64,000 nucleotides of DNA from Tritrichomonas musculus. Lineage: Eukaryota > Parabasalia > Tritrichomonadida > Tritrichomonadidae. A model generated the notes under the pieces. That model was not told the DNA's origin and searched no databases. It worked only from the letters and a program-made list of their open reading frames with translations. Shown here piece after piece: positions 19,782 through 30,747 of this stretch. The stretch is taken from positions 1,922,001 to 1,986,000 of the forward strand of contig JAPFFF010000006.1 of NCBI GenBank assembly GCA_039105265.1, read 5' to 3'. Position numbers and translations under genes: made by a program. How positions within the stretch are numbered: position 1 is the stretch's first letter; each line of letters starts with the position of its first letter.

Positions 19782-20780
19782 ATGAGTGAAAATCGAAAAC
19801 AACTCGTTCTTGATACTTTCAGCAATAAAGAAACTTCAAGAGTTCCTGTTGGATTTTGGTTTCATTTTGTTCATCCAGAAACAACAGATTATCGTGACGA
19901 TCCATCAGTTATTCAAAAGAATATTGAAGGGCACAGAGCTTTCTTTAAAGAACTTCAGCCAGATCTTGTCAAATTAATGTGCGATGGATTTTTCCAATAT
20001 CCAAATCACACTCTTCTTCACTTTAAAGATATCAAAGAACTTGCATCTATTCAACCACTTGGTGAAAATCATGAATGGATTACAAAACAAGTCGAATTGG
20101 TCAAACAGCAAATAGCTACATTCACATACGATGTTGCCACATTTTATAATGTTTTTTCACCTACATTTACGATCAAATTAATGCTAGACTTTAATTCAAA
20201 AGCAGCAAATGTTAAGTTAGCAGATTGGCTTTTAGAAAACAAAGAAGCTATGAAGCATGCACTCGACGTCATGGCAGTTGATATTGCTTGTTTGGCAAAA
20301 AGAGTAATATCAGAAGGAGGGGCAGATGGAATTTACTTTTGCGTTCAAAATGTGCAAGATGATAGAATTCCACGCGAATTTTATGACGAAGTCATAGCTC
20401 CTGGTGAAATTAAAATCATGCAAATTGCTCAATCTGTCAGTCATTACAATATCCTTCATATTTGTGGATATAGTGGTGCGCGTAATAATCTTGATTGGTA
20501 CTTATCATATCCAAAAGATATACTCAGCTGGGCTGTCAACATTGAAGGTGTATCCCTTGAAGATGGAAAGAAAATGTTTGGTGGAAAGCCTGTTATTGGA
20601 GGATTTGCTAACACAAAGGATTCAATTCTTTATAAAGGAACAAAAGAAGAAATTACCGCAGAAACAAAAAGAATTCTTGCTAAATCAGGAAGAGTTGGTG
20701 TTGCTCTTGGTGCTGATTGCTCATTACCATATGACATTAACTTAGATCATCTTAAGTGGGTTAGAGAAGCAGCTGAATAA
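19782..20780 (+). CDS. URO-D superfamily protein, methylcobamide methyltransferase-like
   Basis: A 332-residue TIM-barrel protein of the uroporphyrinogen decarboxylase superfamily (begins MSENRKQLVLDTF, then RVPVGFWFH). The N-terminal arginine motif of true URO-D (RQAGRY) is absent. It has instead the zinc-ligand pattern of MtaA/MtbA-type methyltransferases: H226-x-C228 in LHICG and a C-terminal Cys313 in LGADCS. A zinc-thiolate methyl transfer is therefore more likely than heme synthesis, which trichomonads lack. A bacterial origin by lateral transfer is plausible. The ATG at 19782 matches the family N-terminus better than the ATG 27 bases upstream. The substrate cannot be named from sequence. 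Confidence 0.8.
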   Translation: MSENRKQLVLDTFSNKETSRVPVGFWFHFVHPETTDYRDDPSVIQKNIEGHRAFFKELQPDLVKLMCDGFFQYPNHTLLHFKDIKELASIQPLGENHEWITKQVELVKQQIATFTYDVATFYNVFSPTFTIKLMLDFNSKAANVKLADWLLENKEAMKHALDVMAVDIACLAKRVISEGGADGIYFCVQNVQDDRIPREFYDEVIAPGEIKIMQIAQSVSHYNILHICGYSGARNNLDWYLSYPKDILSWAVNIEGVSLEDGKKMFGGKPVIGGFANTKDSILYKGTKEEITAETKRILAKSGRVGVALGADCSLPYDINLDHLKWVREAAE

Positions 20781-20973
20781 ATTATTTTTTTAGCAATTCA
20801 TATTTATTGTTCATAATTATAACCATAATGCACTTTCTTTTATATTATTTTGAGTATTATAGTTTCTTTGATAAATATTATATGCGTTATGTATACAATA
20901 CTTAGAAGTGCTTTAGGAAGCTGAGCTTTTGTATATTCATATTGTATAATATTTTAATATTTAATGATTGGAT

Positions 20974-21046
20974 GGCCTCGTGGCCTAATGGATATAGCGT
21001 GTGCCTCCTAAGCATGAGATTGCGGGTTCGAGTCCCGCCGGGGCCC
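20974..21046 (+). tRNA. tRNA-Arg (CCT)
   Basis: A full cloverleaf can be drawn. The acceptor GGCCTCG pairs with CGGGGCC, the D-arm carries GGCCTAATGGATATAGC, the anticodon arm TGTGC-CTCCTAA-GCATG reads CCT (codon AGG), and the T-arm is GCGGG-TTCGAGT-CCCGC. There is no intron and no encoded CCA. A T-run right after the gene is a Pol III terminator. The A and B boxes are internal. Confidence 0.95.
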
Positions 21047-21058
21047 TTTTTTTCTTTT
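21047..21058 (+). terminator. Pol III T-run terminator
   Basis: TTTTTTTCTTTTT immediately follows the tRNA-Arg gene. Confidence 0.8.
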
Positions 21059-21379
21059 TGGAGAACTGATATTAATTCTTCTATTTTTATTTAAATAATA
21101 AATGTTTTAAATATCACCATTAAAATCTCTTAAAGGATAAATTATGTGTTTTGAGTTTAATAATCAGAATCTAGAATTTTGCTTTTTTCATTCATTGATT
21201 TTTTCAAAATATTAAAGAGTTGTGATGTCAATTATTGTATATGATGAATGCTTAATTAAAACCTGCTTAATAGCATTAAATATATCTATTTTATAAATAG
21301 ATGAAATGAAAACTTTTCAAAATTACCCATTTTGCAAACTGAAAATTACCCTTTATAAAATTTCTATTCAAAAATTCAA
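21059..21379. other. intergenic spacer
   Basis: AT-rich spacer. CTATTCAAAAATTCAA just before the next ATG is a likely initiator region. No other feature. Confidence 0.5.
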
Positions 21380-21982
21380 ATGATTTCCTTATTTGCTGCT
21401 CTATGCACAGCTTTAATTCCTGTTCCAGCAAGACCAACTGGAATCAAATATGGACCAGCATATGCACCAATCAACATCGAAGTTTTTGTTGACATGACTT
21501 GCCCTGATTGCGCAACTGAATACAAAATTGTCCAGCAAGTTTTAGCTGCATATCCTACACAAGTTAACGTTGTTTATCACTTCTTTGAACTTCCTTCACA
21601 TACATGGTCTTATCTCCTTACCAGATCAGTTTTTGCATGCCTTAAAGAATCTGAAGATTACGCTAAGAAAATGATTGAAGGACTTCTCGGAAACGGTGAT
21701 CAATCTCAATTTTATCCCTATGTTTTATCTGAAAAAGGTGAAGCCAAAGTTCAAGCACTTGCTGAACAATATGCTGTTTCAACAACCGGAATTGACAAAG
21801 GTACATTCGAAATTAACTATGATGATCTTGATGTTATTCAACTTACTCGTATCGAATTCAAATACTCTTTAATCCGTAACTTAAAAGGAACCCCCACTGT
21901 TTATGTTAATGGTGTCGAATCTAGTTTAACTGAAGAGTCTACTCTTCAAGATTGGAAGAATCTTATTAATTCTCTTCTTTAA
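21380..21982 (+). CDS. secreted DsbA-like thioredoxin-fold protein
   Basis: A 200-residue protein. Residues 1 to about 16 are a hydrophobic signal peptide. A strand (INIEVFVDMT) leads to the active site C41-P-D-C44, followed by a helical insert at about 70-150. The fold closes with KGTPTVYVNG, where the Pro is the cis-proline of thioredoxin folds. This order is that of DsbA-like (thioredoxin_4) oxidoreductases. It probably acts on disulfides in the secretory pathway or outside the cell. There is no ER-retention signal and no transmembrane anchor. The CPDC active site differs from the usual CPHC, so its redox strength may differ. Confidence 0.85.
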   Translation: MISLFAALCTALIPVPARPTGIKYGPAYAPINIEVFVDMTCPDCATEYKIVQQVLAAYPTQVNVVYHFFELPSHTWSYLLTRSVFACLKESEDYAKKMIEGLLGNGDQSQFYPYVLSEKGEAKVQALAEQYAVSTTGIDKGTFEINYDDLDVIQLTRIEFKYSLIRNLKGTPTVYVNGVESSLTEESTLQDWKNLINSLL

Positions 21983-22134
21983 CTAAAAAAGATTAAAAAT
22001 TATGTTTTAAATTTAAAATAAATTTTGTTCTCATATTTATAAAAAAAACAGTATAAAAAAATGCATCATTAAATAAAGGTTGAATTTTGACCTAAACGGT
22101 TATAAAATAAAAAAAAATATGAATAATAATATAA

Positions 22135-23677
22135 TCACTCAATTTCCTTGGGTTCAAAAACCCAAAAACCGCAATTTTTGTTTTTGTGGTGGGTTTTTAT
22201 TTTAGATATTATATGTAAGTCGGTTGGCCTCTATATATCATATATACCCAACAAAAACTAAAATTGTAAAAAAAATTATATCGGAATTATTTCATATTTT
22301 AACAATACATTTTTAACACTTTATATTTTGCAGCATTAAATATTTATATATAATTTTAAAAAATATCACGCGCTTACGGTAAAATAATTAAGATATCTTT
22401 GTTTTTGTTATTTTCATTAAAAATCTTGGGTTTTGATATAACTATTTATTTGCATAATGAGTTTTATATTTTTTCAAATGTAAATTTTAATTACTAGCAA
22501 GACCATATTTATATTCTTTCATTTTTTGATTTGATTTTATAGATATTTTGCAAATATAAAATTTATATTTTATGAGACCACTATCAAAATTTAAAATATT
22601 TCAGGGAAATCAATGAGTTATCACAAAATTATTTTCATATAAAAATTTTAACTGAGTTTTTTTTGTATTTATTTTTATAGATATAAAACATATTAGGGAT
22701 TAATTTTAGAATAGTTGTACTTTTGAGAGAGTAATTCAATTTTTTCATCACAATATTTGGTGGGCTAAAATGGTATGAACAAAAAAACGAATAAATTGAG
22801 AGAAGCATTGTAAAATTGATAATATCAAAATCTTTAATATATTATGTTTATTTCGATAAGTATTTAAAAAAGCTCTATTTTAATAAACCATATAAATATA
22901 ATACGTATTATTTTACCAAAGTTTTTAGGTATTACTTTTTTATCTTTGTAAAAAATGAATATATGATTTTCAACTCATATAATTTGCAAATAAGTAAAAT
23001 TTGGTACGCAAAATAGTCTTTTAACACGATAAATACGTTAAAAACAAGTAGTAAAAGATGATTGAATAGCTTTTCAAAACTGAAAATTTGTTCCATCTTT
23101 TGTAGAGCAATGCTTATAAAATAACCAATTATACAAAGGTGAAAGCTTGTAGATTACATCATATTGCTGCTTGCTTTTTCAAATTTTGAATCTTTTTAGA
23201 GTTATGAAATAACTGAGATTGTACTCATTTGTGGCGATTCTTAGCAGTGTAATCTTTCTTAATAATACCGCCACTTGATAATAATTTGCATTTTCATGCA
23301 TAATTTATCGAATTTCCTTGTTTTTGATGAAAAATATTTTCATTACTTTCTCATTAAAATTATTATAAACCATTGAATTTTTGTTTTTGGGTTAATTTTG
23401 GGCTTAAAAATGTTTGATAATATCTCAAAACGTACCGTTAGAAAATTTAATATTTTAATAAATGTATTAAATAAATATATCATTAATAATAAATAAATAT
23501 TCTATATATGCAAGTAGTCGGAGGTCAAAGAGATAAAATATTAAGTCTAAATCATTTTTTAAAGATTTGGATTTGACTTGGTTTGTTTGGGTTTCGTTTC
23601 TTTTGGGATTACCTAATTTCTTCGACCCAAACCCACAAAAATCTGACATTTTTTTGGGTTTCTAAGAAATTGAGTGA
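22135..23677. mobile_element. 1.54-kb inverted-repeat element without a transposase gene
   Basis: TCACTCAATTTC at 22135-22146 is repeated in inverse orientation at 23666-23677. Both ends continue inward with a similar AAACCCAAAAA and GATTTTTGTGGG-type sequence over about 60 bases, with gaps. The interior is AT-rich, and its only ORF (66 codons, 22816-23016) is not protein-like. This fits a decayed or non-autonomous DNA transposon. I found no clear target duplication. Confidence 0.55.
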
Positions 23678-23778
23678 ATCACTTTAAAATAATAAATAAG
23701 AAATAAGGAGGAGAAAATAAAAATGATATCTTCTAAAGAAAAAGAAGAATAAAACAAAAAAAAAACAATAACAACAAA

Positions 23779-26700
23779 TTAATTCGAATTTGAATTTGCA
23801 TCAAAGTCCATTACAGCCTTAAAAGAATTAGTCTTAGGTTTTACCAAGTAAGCCATTTGTTTACCTTTTCCTTTCAAGAAAACCTCACCTCTTGGTTCGA
23901 TTGCAAAATCAAACTCATTAACCAGGTCATATGTACCTTGAGATATCTGAATATGGCCAGGTATGCAAGTACTTTGTAATCTAGCTGCCACGTTAATAGT
24001 ATCACCGATGATATCGAAAACAGGTTTATCGGTACCCAAGACTCCTGCTAAGATTGGACCGCCAGAATTAACACCAATACGTACGGCCAAATTAGAATTC
24101 AATTTGATATTTAACTCATCCATATCGCTTAAAGCGTCCAAACCGAACTGAACCATTTGTTCTGCGTGCATTTTAGGTTGTTCGTCAGGATTGAACAAAC
24201 CAGAGGCTGCCATATAAACATCGCCAATTAATTTAATTTTTGTTAATAAATTCAGATTAGCAGCTGCCTCATCAAAAGCCGCGAAGATCATTGACAAGTT
24301 ACCCATAATTTGCTGAGGTGTCAGCGAAGATGCGTAATCACTAAATCTTACGATATCGATGAAAATAATTGATGCCGAAGGTACAGTGAACGATATGTCC
24401 TTCTCACCTTGATTTAACCTCATTACGATATCTTGAGGTAAAATTTGAAACAGTAAAGATTCTGATTGTTTTTTAGCTTCTTCAGCTTCTTTTTGTTTTT
24501 GGATCAAAAGTGTTTCATTTCTTAAGATAACAACGAGTGATTTAATCTCATCAATGTTATCTTCTTTAATTCCAAGAATTGTGATGTGACAAGGTAATTG
24601 AACGTCACTATCTGTTATGCATATTGTATGGTCATCGAAAGTTGAAGCACTTTGACCATTCTTGATTAAATTGATTTGATTCATAACCGCTTCAACCGAA
24701 TCTGGTGCAAAAATGCTTTGACCTGATTGACCTAATAATTGTTCAGGTGTAAAGCCTAATAATTTGGTAACAGCGGGATTGACCATTTCAATTATACCAG
24801 CACAACTTAAACACAAAATGGCGTCGTCCATATTGTAAAAAACTGCATTTGACAATGTCATTTCATTATTACTTTCTTTAGACTTTTTGTTAAGTAAATA
24901 ATTGATCAATTTTGTATTGGCAACGATAGCCTGTGGCTGGACCCTTCGTACAAGGACTAAAGCAGCATCATATTCACCATTCAATTTCTTTGAAATTAAA
25001 AACATGCCAACCATAATTAAAACCGCTAAAACTAGCCCTGCTATGTAAAATGCTGCCATTATATTTAATGAAGAATTATGAAGCTCAACAGCTACTTGGG
25101 CGGTTCTGTCGCTTGCTTCCATAATTTTTTGGAACATATGATTATTAACTAAATGAAGAAGATTGATAACAAGATCGTTATTAAGATCAGTTATGATATT
25201 AATCTTTTGTTTAATGTCATTAACAAAACCTCGCATAACAATCACATTTTGATTCAATGAGCCGCAACGATAGGAATCATGAACATCAACTTTTGTAGCA
25301 TTGTTAGGAATACTACAAACTTCCTTAAAATGAATATCATCAATGATTTTGTCATATTCATAAGATGGTGGTAATTGACCGCTTACTCCTCTTAATAAGG
25401 CATCATTATTGCTTATTAATTCATCCGTTTTAGTAGAAATAGATGCATATTGAACATCTTTGTTAACAAAATTCGATTCTAATCCATTTCGTGCTAATAT
25501 CGATAAACAGCATGCCATCGATATTTCAACAATTAAAGGTTGGCGAGCTGATCCATGATATAACCAACCATGAATGATTGAGAATCTTTTATTTAAGTTT
25601 TGATGATAAAAAACTTCGCCAATAATTAATGCTATCGGTGCCAAATTAATCAAAATTGTAGCAAAAACAACAATGAATAAGCCAACATTAAATGTTTCTT
25701 TAGATGAATCAAGTGCTTGTTTGATTTCTTCATCATTTTGATTACATAAGCTAACTGCTGCATTCTTTCGTGCTTCACTATCAACTTCACGAAACATTAA
25801 TGGTAAACTCTTCAATTCTTTCATGAATAAAATAATAAAAATATAAATGGGTAATGCATTAACTAAAAACATGATAATTGGAATAATTATAAGAAGGATC
25901 TTTAATTTATCCCAAATATCATCTGTCTCCCGTAATTTCTCTTCATAAAATGAGTCATAAATGGAATTAAATGCATTCGTTTGTTCTTTAGCATTCGAAA
26001 AGGAATAGCATAAGTAACTTAAATTCTTCCATTCACTTAAATCTTTAGCTGATACTAATGTTCTCATCAAACCATTAAAAGCAAACATTGAAGCTAATGG
26101 ACCTAATATAGGCTCTACTGCAGTATCACCATCACAAAAAGTGGTGTTGACTTCTCGACTAATGATCAATGATGACGATTGAAATACATCAACTCCACTT
26201 TGAGCAAGTGTCGTTATTGATGATAATAATTGTCCAAAGAAACTTCTGGCTTTGGTTGACTGTAAGATATTGTATTCAATTAAATCTCCTCCAAAATCTA
26301 TGAAATCTTGCCACTCGTCTTCACCTTCATTTAAAGGAGCTAGCGTTTCATTGGGATGGAATTTGCCTATATAACGACCCCATTCTAATGATAAACAAGT
26401 CGTTGCTATAGAGGCGGTAAAACGAGCATGTGCTGCATATAATTGTCTTGTCAACGATTCTTGTGTATTTGAAAACCAACCGCGAACAACTACGAAATAA
26501 ACGGTGAAACAAGCAACAGAAACAAAAAATGATATTAATATCATCATATTCATTAATTTAAGAAATTTGGAACTACGGCCAATTAATGTTCTTTGTAATG
26601 CTAATCTCATTCGACAGTATTTAAATAATTGTTGTCCAATCTGTTCTTCTAATTCAAGTGTCATTTCAGCATTTATTGTTGTTGATGCAGCATTACTACT

Positions 26701-28542
26701 AGATGAGCTGTTCGAACTTTTCATTGATGAATTACTTCGTGATGCATTTGATGAATTTTTATCATTATGAATGTTTCCGTGGAGATCAACAAGCTTCTTT
26801 TTAATATAGAATGGATACATTCGAATGAAAAATTTGAACGAATAATCAACTGAAAAGTTGTGATTCATATCTAATAAATCAGAATTTCTTTTCATTCGAA
26901 TCCCTTCAATGAAATCAGTGTGACAATCAATTAGATATTGTGAATATTCATCAAAGATACGGGAACTGTTGGGGAAATTCTTGATCCCTTCTTGCCAGAG
27001 AACATTACTCATTGAGATCGATTGTGATAGACGTGAAAATATTTGTGTACTAGACGGAATATTAAGCCAGAAATCACGAATGATCTCATTGATTTGGTGC
27101 TTAGTTTGAGTCAGCTGTTGGAGCTTTTCTGCTGCTTCTTTGGATGATGATGAAGTTCGAAGACTTCGAATTCGATTCAATTGATACACGAAAAAGCGTT
27201 GTGGTAAGTTTAAGTGCCTACGTTTAGTAATGTTAGCAAATACTGCATTCAAAAGACGTGATTCTCCAGGGAAATAGGATAAAAACTGGGCACAAAAGCA
27301 TGCAACCTCATTTGATCCAAAAGATGATAATATGTACTTTAGTAATGACCAGTCTAAAAAGTATTCTGATCCGGTAACAAGACCAATTTCCATAGTATAG
27401 CATGCAAGTTTTTCGCTGGTCTTGATTTTGAGTTCATCAAATAAACAATTTTTCTCTTCATCTGATATTTGTTGAACTTCTTTTGGATCTAAAACGCTAT
27501 GGATTTGTTTCTTTTTCTTTTTTTCTAGAAAATAATAAACAATTGAGCATGCAATTCCAAAGACAATGCCAATTACGAAAATGGGCCATCCTTTAACTGC
27601 TTTAGCAAAATATGCTATAAAAACTATAAGATTATTCATTACACATCCTCCTACGAGACCAAATGCAACAATATTGGATGATAGCTTAATAAAAGGTAAA
27701 TAAATTAATTGATAAGCAACAAAAACCATTACAACAAGGTGAATAATAATGAGAACAAGAACAGTCCAATCTGATAATATTTTGAAGAATCTGGATAAGA
27801 ATGAAAAAACTATTGCAGAAATGATAATTAATTGCGGAGCAGTTGCTTGGAATGATGCATATGGATTCTGTTGAATGTATGCCGAATTGGCTGTAAGTTT
27901 TATTTCAAAAATGAATAAAAATGAGAGCAATAAGAGATAAATAAGGCCAAATACGAAATAAATAATGACATCTGCATGAGTATCGTGAGCTTGTGAATTA
28001 TTCCATATTTCGACAAAAGTTTCCCCGCACATAACGCTTAATGGTATAAGAATTATCATATTGATGATTTCTAGGAAAAGTTGAACAAATAAAAACGAAT
28101 ATTGAATAAACCTCCTCTTTATAGCAAAACTGATGAGGTCGACTGCAATAACAAGAGCAGTCAAAACAAAGCAAATTGTATAAACCAAAAAAGGAATAAG
28201 CCAATTAGCTTCTTTCACGCTTTTTCCGTCTTCATATGGAGTGAGATAAAAAATGCTAACGATATGTTGAACTACAAGACCGCATTTAGTTGAATCATCA
28301 ACTGGAAATGCATTTTCAACATTTACTGCCCAAAATGAAATAGAGTAAAACTGAATGATAAAAATAAAAACCGCAATGTAATGAAATAAAATAGATAAGT
28401 TTGAATTCTGAAATAACTGATCGAAAAATGGAAAAAGACGATCTAAAAATCCTGTACTTCCGTTAATAAGATTGCTTCGGTTTTTCGACTCGGATTGGTT
28501 AACACTAGAACGGGACAAAGCAGATTGTTCAATAGCTCTCAT
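23779..28542 (-). CDS. multi-pass class III adenylyl cyclase with TmcB-like and PAS domains
   Basis: A 1587-residue membrane protein. Residues about 50-350 hold roughly seven spans. Residues 370-660 resemble the helical region of TmcB-like proteins of protists. Spans near 690, 895, 980 and 1165 enclose probable extracellular loops. A PAS domain lies at about 1225-1300, and a short coiled linker leads to the cyclase domain at about 1387-1575. Both metal-binding Asp are present (D1396 in FIDIVRFSDYA, D1441 in KLIGDVYMA). Lys1437 and Asp1510 (VFDIIGDTINVAAR) are the ATP-selecting residues, and Arg1521 is the transition-state Arg, so it should make cAMP as a homodimer. Such proteins are greatly expanded in trichomonads. 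The start at 28542 is the first ATG. Confidence 0.92.
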   Translation of the reverse strand: MRAIEQSALSRSSVNQSESKNRSNLINGSTGFLDRLFPFFDQLFQNSNLSILFHYIAVFIFIIQFYSISFWAVNVENAFPVDDSTKCGLVVQHIVSIFYLTPYEDGKSVKEANWLIPFLVYTICFVLTALVIAVDLISFAIKRRFIQYSFLFVQLFLEIINMIILIPLSVMCGETFVEIWNNSQAHDTHADVIIYFVFGLIYLLLLSFLFIFEIKLTANSAYIQQNPYASFQATAPQLIIISAIVFSFLSRFFKILSDWTVLVLIIIHLVVMVFVAYQLIYLPFIKLSSNIVAFGLVGGCVMNNLIVFIAYFAKAVKGWPIFVIGIVFGIACSIVYYFLEKKKKKQIHSVLDPKEVQQISDEEKNCLFDELKIKTSEKLACYTMEIGLVTGSEYFLDWSLLKYILSSFGSNEVACFCAQFLSYFPGESRLLNAVFANITKRRHLNLPQRFFVYQLNRIRSLRTSSSSKEAAEKLQQLTQTKHQINEIIRDFWLNIPSSTQIFSRLSQSISMSNVLWQEGIKNFPNSSRIFDEYSQYLIDCHTDFIEGIRMKRNSDLLDMNHNFSVDYSFKFFIRMYPFYIKKKLVDLHGNIHNDKNSSNASRSNSSMKSSNSSSSSNAASTTINAEMTLELEEQIGQQLFKYCRMRLALQRTLIGRSSKFLKLMNMMILISFFVSVACFTVYFVVVRGWFSNTQESLTRQLYAAHARFTASIATTCLSLEWGRYIGKFHPNETLAPLNEGEDEWQDFIDFGGDLIEYNILQSTKARSFFGQLLSSITTLAQSGVDVFQSSSLIISREVNTTFCDGDTAVEPILGPLASMFAFNGLMRTLVSAKDLSEWKNLSYLCYSFSNAKEQTNAFNSIYDSFYEEKLRETDDIWDKLKILLIIIPIIMFLVNALPIYIFIILFMKELKSLPLMFREVDSEARKNAAVSLCNQNDEEIKQALDSSKETFNVGLFIVVFATILINLAPIALIIGEVFYHQNLNKRFSIIHGWLYHGSARQPLIVEISMACCLSILARNGLESNFVNKDVQYASISTKTDELISNNDALLRGVSGQLPPSYEYDKIIDDIHFKEVCSIPNNATKVDVHDSYRCGSLNQNVIVMRGFVNDIKQKINIITDLNNDLVINLLHLVNNHMFQKIMEASDRTAQVAVELHNSSLNIMAAFYIAGLVLAVLIMVGMFLISKKLNGEYDAALVLVRRVQPQAIVANTKLINYLLNKKSKESNNEMTLSNAVFYNMDDAILCLSCAGIIEMVNPAVTKLLGFTPEQLLGQSGQSIFAPDSVEAVMNQINLIKNGQSASTFDDHTICITDSDVQLPCHITILGIKEDNIDEIKSLVVILRNETLLIQKQKEAEEAKKQSESLLFQILPQDIVMRLNQGEKDISFTVPSASIIFIDIVRFSDYASSLTPQQIMGNLSMIFAAFDEAAANLNLLTKIKLIGDVYMAASGLFNPDEQPKMHAEQMVQFGLDALSDMDELNIKLNSNLAVRIGVNSGGPILAGVLGTDKPVFDIIGDTINVAARLQSTCIPGHIQISQGTYDLVNEFDFAIEPRGEVFLKGKGKQMAYLVKPKTNSFKAVMDFDANSNSN

Positions 28543-28652
28543 TTACCAAAATATAAAAAATTATATAAAAAAAATTCAATTATTTATTTTTAAACTATTC
28601 AAAAATTCAATTGATTATCAAAAACAATTCAATAGAATTAGAATGAAAAAAC

Positions 28653-28653
<1 letters not shown>

Positions 28654-28689
<36 letters not shown>
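28654..28689. repeat. 36-base poly-T tract
   Basis: An uninterrupted run of 36 T, 112 bases upstream of the cyclase ATG. Poly(dA:dT) tracts exclude nucleosomes and often mark promoters in eukaryotes. Length may be inexact because of sequencing error. Confidence 0.8.
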
Positions 28690-28690
<1 letters not shown>

Positions 28691-29310
28691 ATCGTTATTT
28701 CTAAAAAAACAGATTTAATGGTCAATTAAAGAAACTTTTTTATAGGTTTTTTTACCATTAATCAAAAAAAAAACTTTTTGTATCAATTTCTCTAAATGTT
28801 AATGATTATTAATGTCAGATTTTTATTTATAAATTTATAAAGTAGCATCAATGAAACATATATCTAAAATAAATAAAATTAATAGGTAATATTTTTGAAA
28901 TCAAATTTTTTCTATAGAAAATACTGTATTTTAAATACATAATATCAAATTGTACAATCAATTTGATAGTTTTCTGATTGTAAACGTATAATTAAAAATT
29001 AGAAATTGAATAATATTCTTCCACACATCAAATTTCTTTAAATAAGCATTATTTCACATTAATATGTTTGAATTGGTATAAATGAAAATAATTTTTTTCT
29101 ATTTAAAATTTTGTAATCAACAATAGATTTTTGAATTATTTATCGTTTTTCAAAACTATGATTTCAATTAATAAAAAATTGAATAAAATAATTTGAAAAG
29201 GGAGCAATCAAAAGATCATAAAAAAAAAATTGAAAATAAGACAATTTTTATTTAATTGAATATTAAAAGTTAATATATATATTATAATAAAATAGTAATA
29301 TTTGCTTAAG
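28690..29310. other. AT-rich spacer
   Basis: No gene, RNA or repeat seen. Confidence 0.5.
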
Positions 29311-30712
29311 GTAAAGTCGAATTCAAAAAGCTTGGGACAACTTCTCAATTAAATTCTGATAAAAGTGAAAAACACAATCTTCTTTTCAATTATTTTTTTT
29401 TCTTTATTTATTGAGTTATATTCAATAAAATTCCAATCAATAGTGAAAAAATGTTTCCAATACGAGCCAAAACATATATTACTGAACTTTCAATTTATAG
29501 CGCAATACTTAAAAATCGATGATCATCAACTATTATGTAAATTCATGATCAAAAAATAGTATTTGAGCAAGTGTTTACAAAAGAAATTCTATTTTAATAT
29601 CATTGCAGGCTTTACAATGCGTTTTCTAGTGAATTAGTGCAAAGATCTATGATAATTTTCACCAAAGATAGGTAAATTGTATTTTTTTGAGGATTTTTTC
29701 CTTACAAAAATATGGATTAATGATAGATACAACATTAACCATATGAAAAAATATATGTTTTTATATAAAAATGATCTTTTATTCTTTGTTTTTTTAGACC
29801 CTATTAAGGTATTCATTCAATTTTGTAGTATTCAAAAAGTGACAACAAAAATACAAATTTTGCGAAAAATATCATAATAAATTTTAATTTTTTATATTAA
29901 ATATTCATAAAAAAATAATATCATTATATAATATATTTAAATTATTCTATATCTTGCTAAAAGTAGAGATAATTTCATAAATAATCACTCAGCTAATCTT
30001 TTCAACCTGAGTTAAAATTTGAAAAATTGGACATATTTTTTGATTTTGAAAAGAATTATTTTAAAAAATCAAAAATTCCGACGCTGGGGACTTTATTTTG
30101 GATAGATTTTTACTTTGAATACTTTACATATTTTTACTTTTCAGAAATCTTTATTTTCTCACAATTATTCAATTGTTTATATCTTACAATCTCACAATTA
30201 TTTCTTATAAAAATGCACAATATTCTGAAGTATATAATAATTTCATAGAATTGATCTCAATTTTCTGATGATTCAAATATTTCATAAAAATTTAATTCAA
30301 TTTAATAAATTAACTAAAAAATATATCTTATATTTAAAATTGCATTTTCCTCATATTTGCTATGATATTTATACAAAACATCATTTTTTTTTCTAAACTT
30401 ATCAAATTGTAAAATTTTCATTCAAAAAGCAAAATTAATTTATTTTTATATTTTACGTTAATTTTACCATTATATTTAGTAATTAAATTGATGTCATCAT
30501 ATATTTTATTATATTACAATATGATATCATATACTGCTTTTGTTCAACCTTAATATGGTCTGTTTTTTTATTATTTTCCCCTTTTCCCCCTTTAGCAATT
30601 CAATTTTTTTCAATGTATCTCACAAAAAAAATCATTCATGCTGGGACAAAATTGAATACTTTTCAGTATATATTTAAAAAGTTTGTCCCAAGCTTTTTGA
30701 ATTCGACTTTAC
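29311..30712. mobile_element. 1.4-kb inverted-repeat transposon remnant
   Basis: A perfect 30-bp inverted repeat lies at 29311-29340 (begins GTAAAGTCGAATTCAAAAAG) and 30683-30712. Each end carries TA one base in from the edge, compatible with Tc1/mariner-type TA insertion. The interior has only short ORFs (for example 29365-29559 and 30027-30248) and no transposase motif I can recognise, so this is a non-autonomous or decayed copy. Perfect ends in such AT-rich DNA suggest a fairly recent insertion. Confidence 0.8.
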
Positions 30713-30747
30713 AATTCTCATACGTTACGTAACCGCAATTTTTTTTG

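Noticed and set aside
22816-23016. 66-codon ORF inside the inverted-repeat element
   Set aside because: Tyr/Lys/Asn-rich text typical of random AT-rich DNA, with no transposase motif.
26504-26770. Plus-strand 88-codon ORF
   Set aside because: Antisense of the cyclase gene, within a Ser/Asn-rich coding stretch.
29365-30248. Short ORFs inside the 1.4-kb element
   Set aside because: No DDE motif or protein-like composition; they are in different frames.
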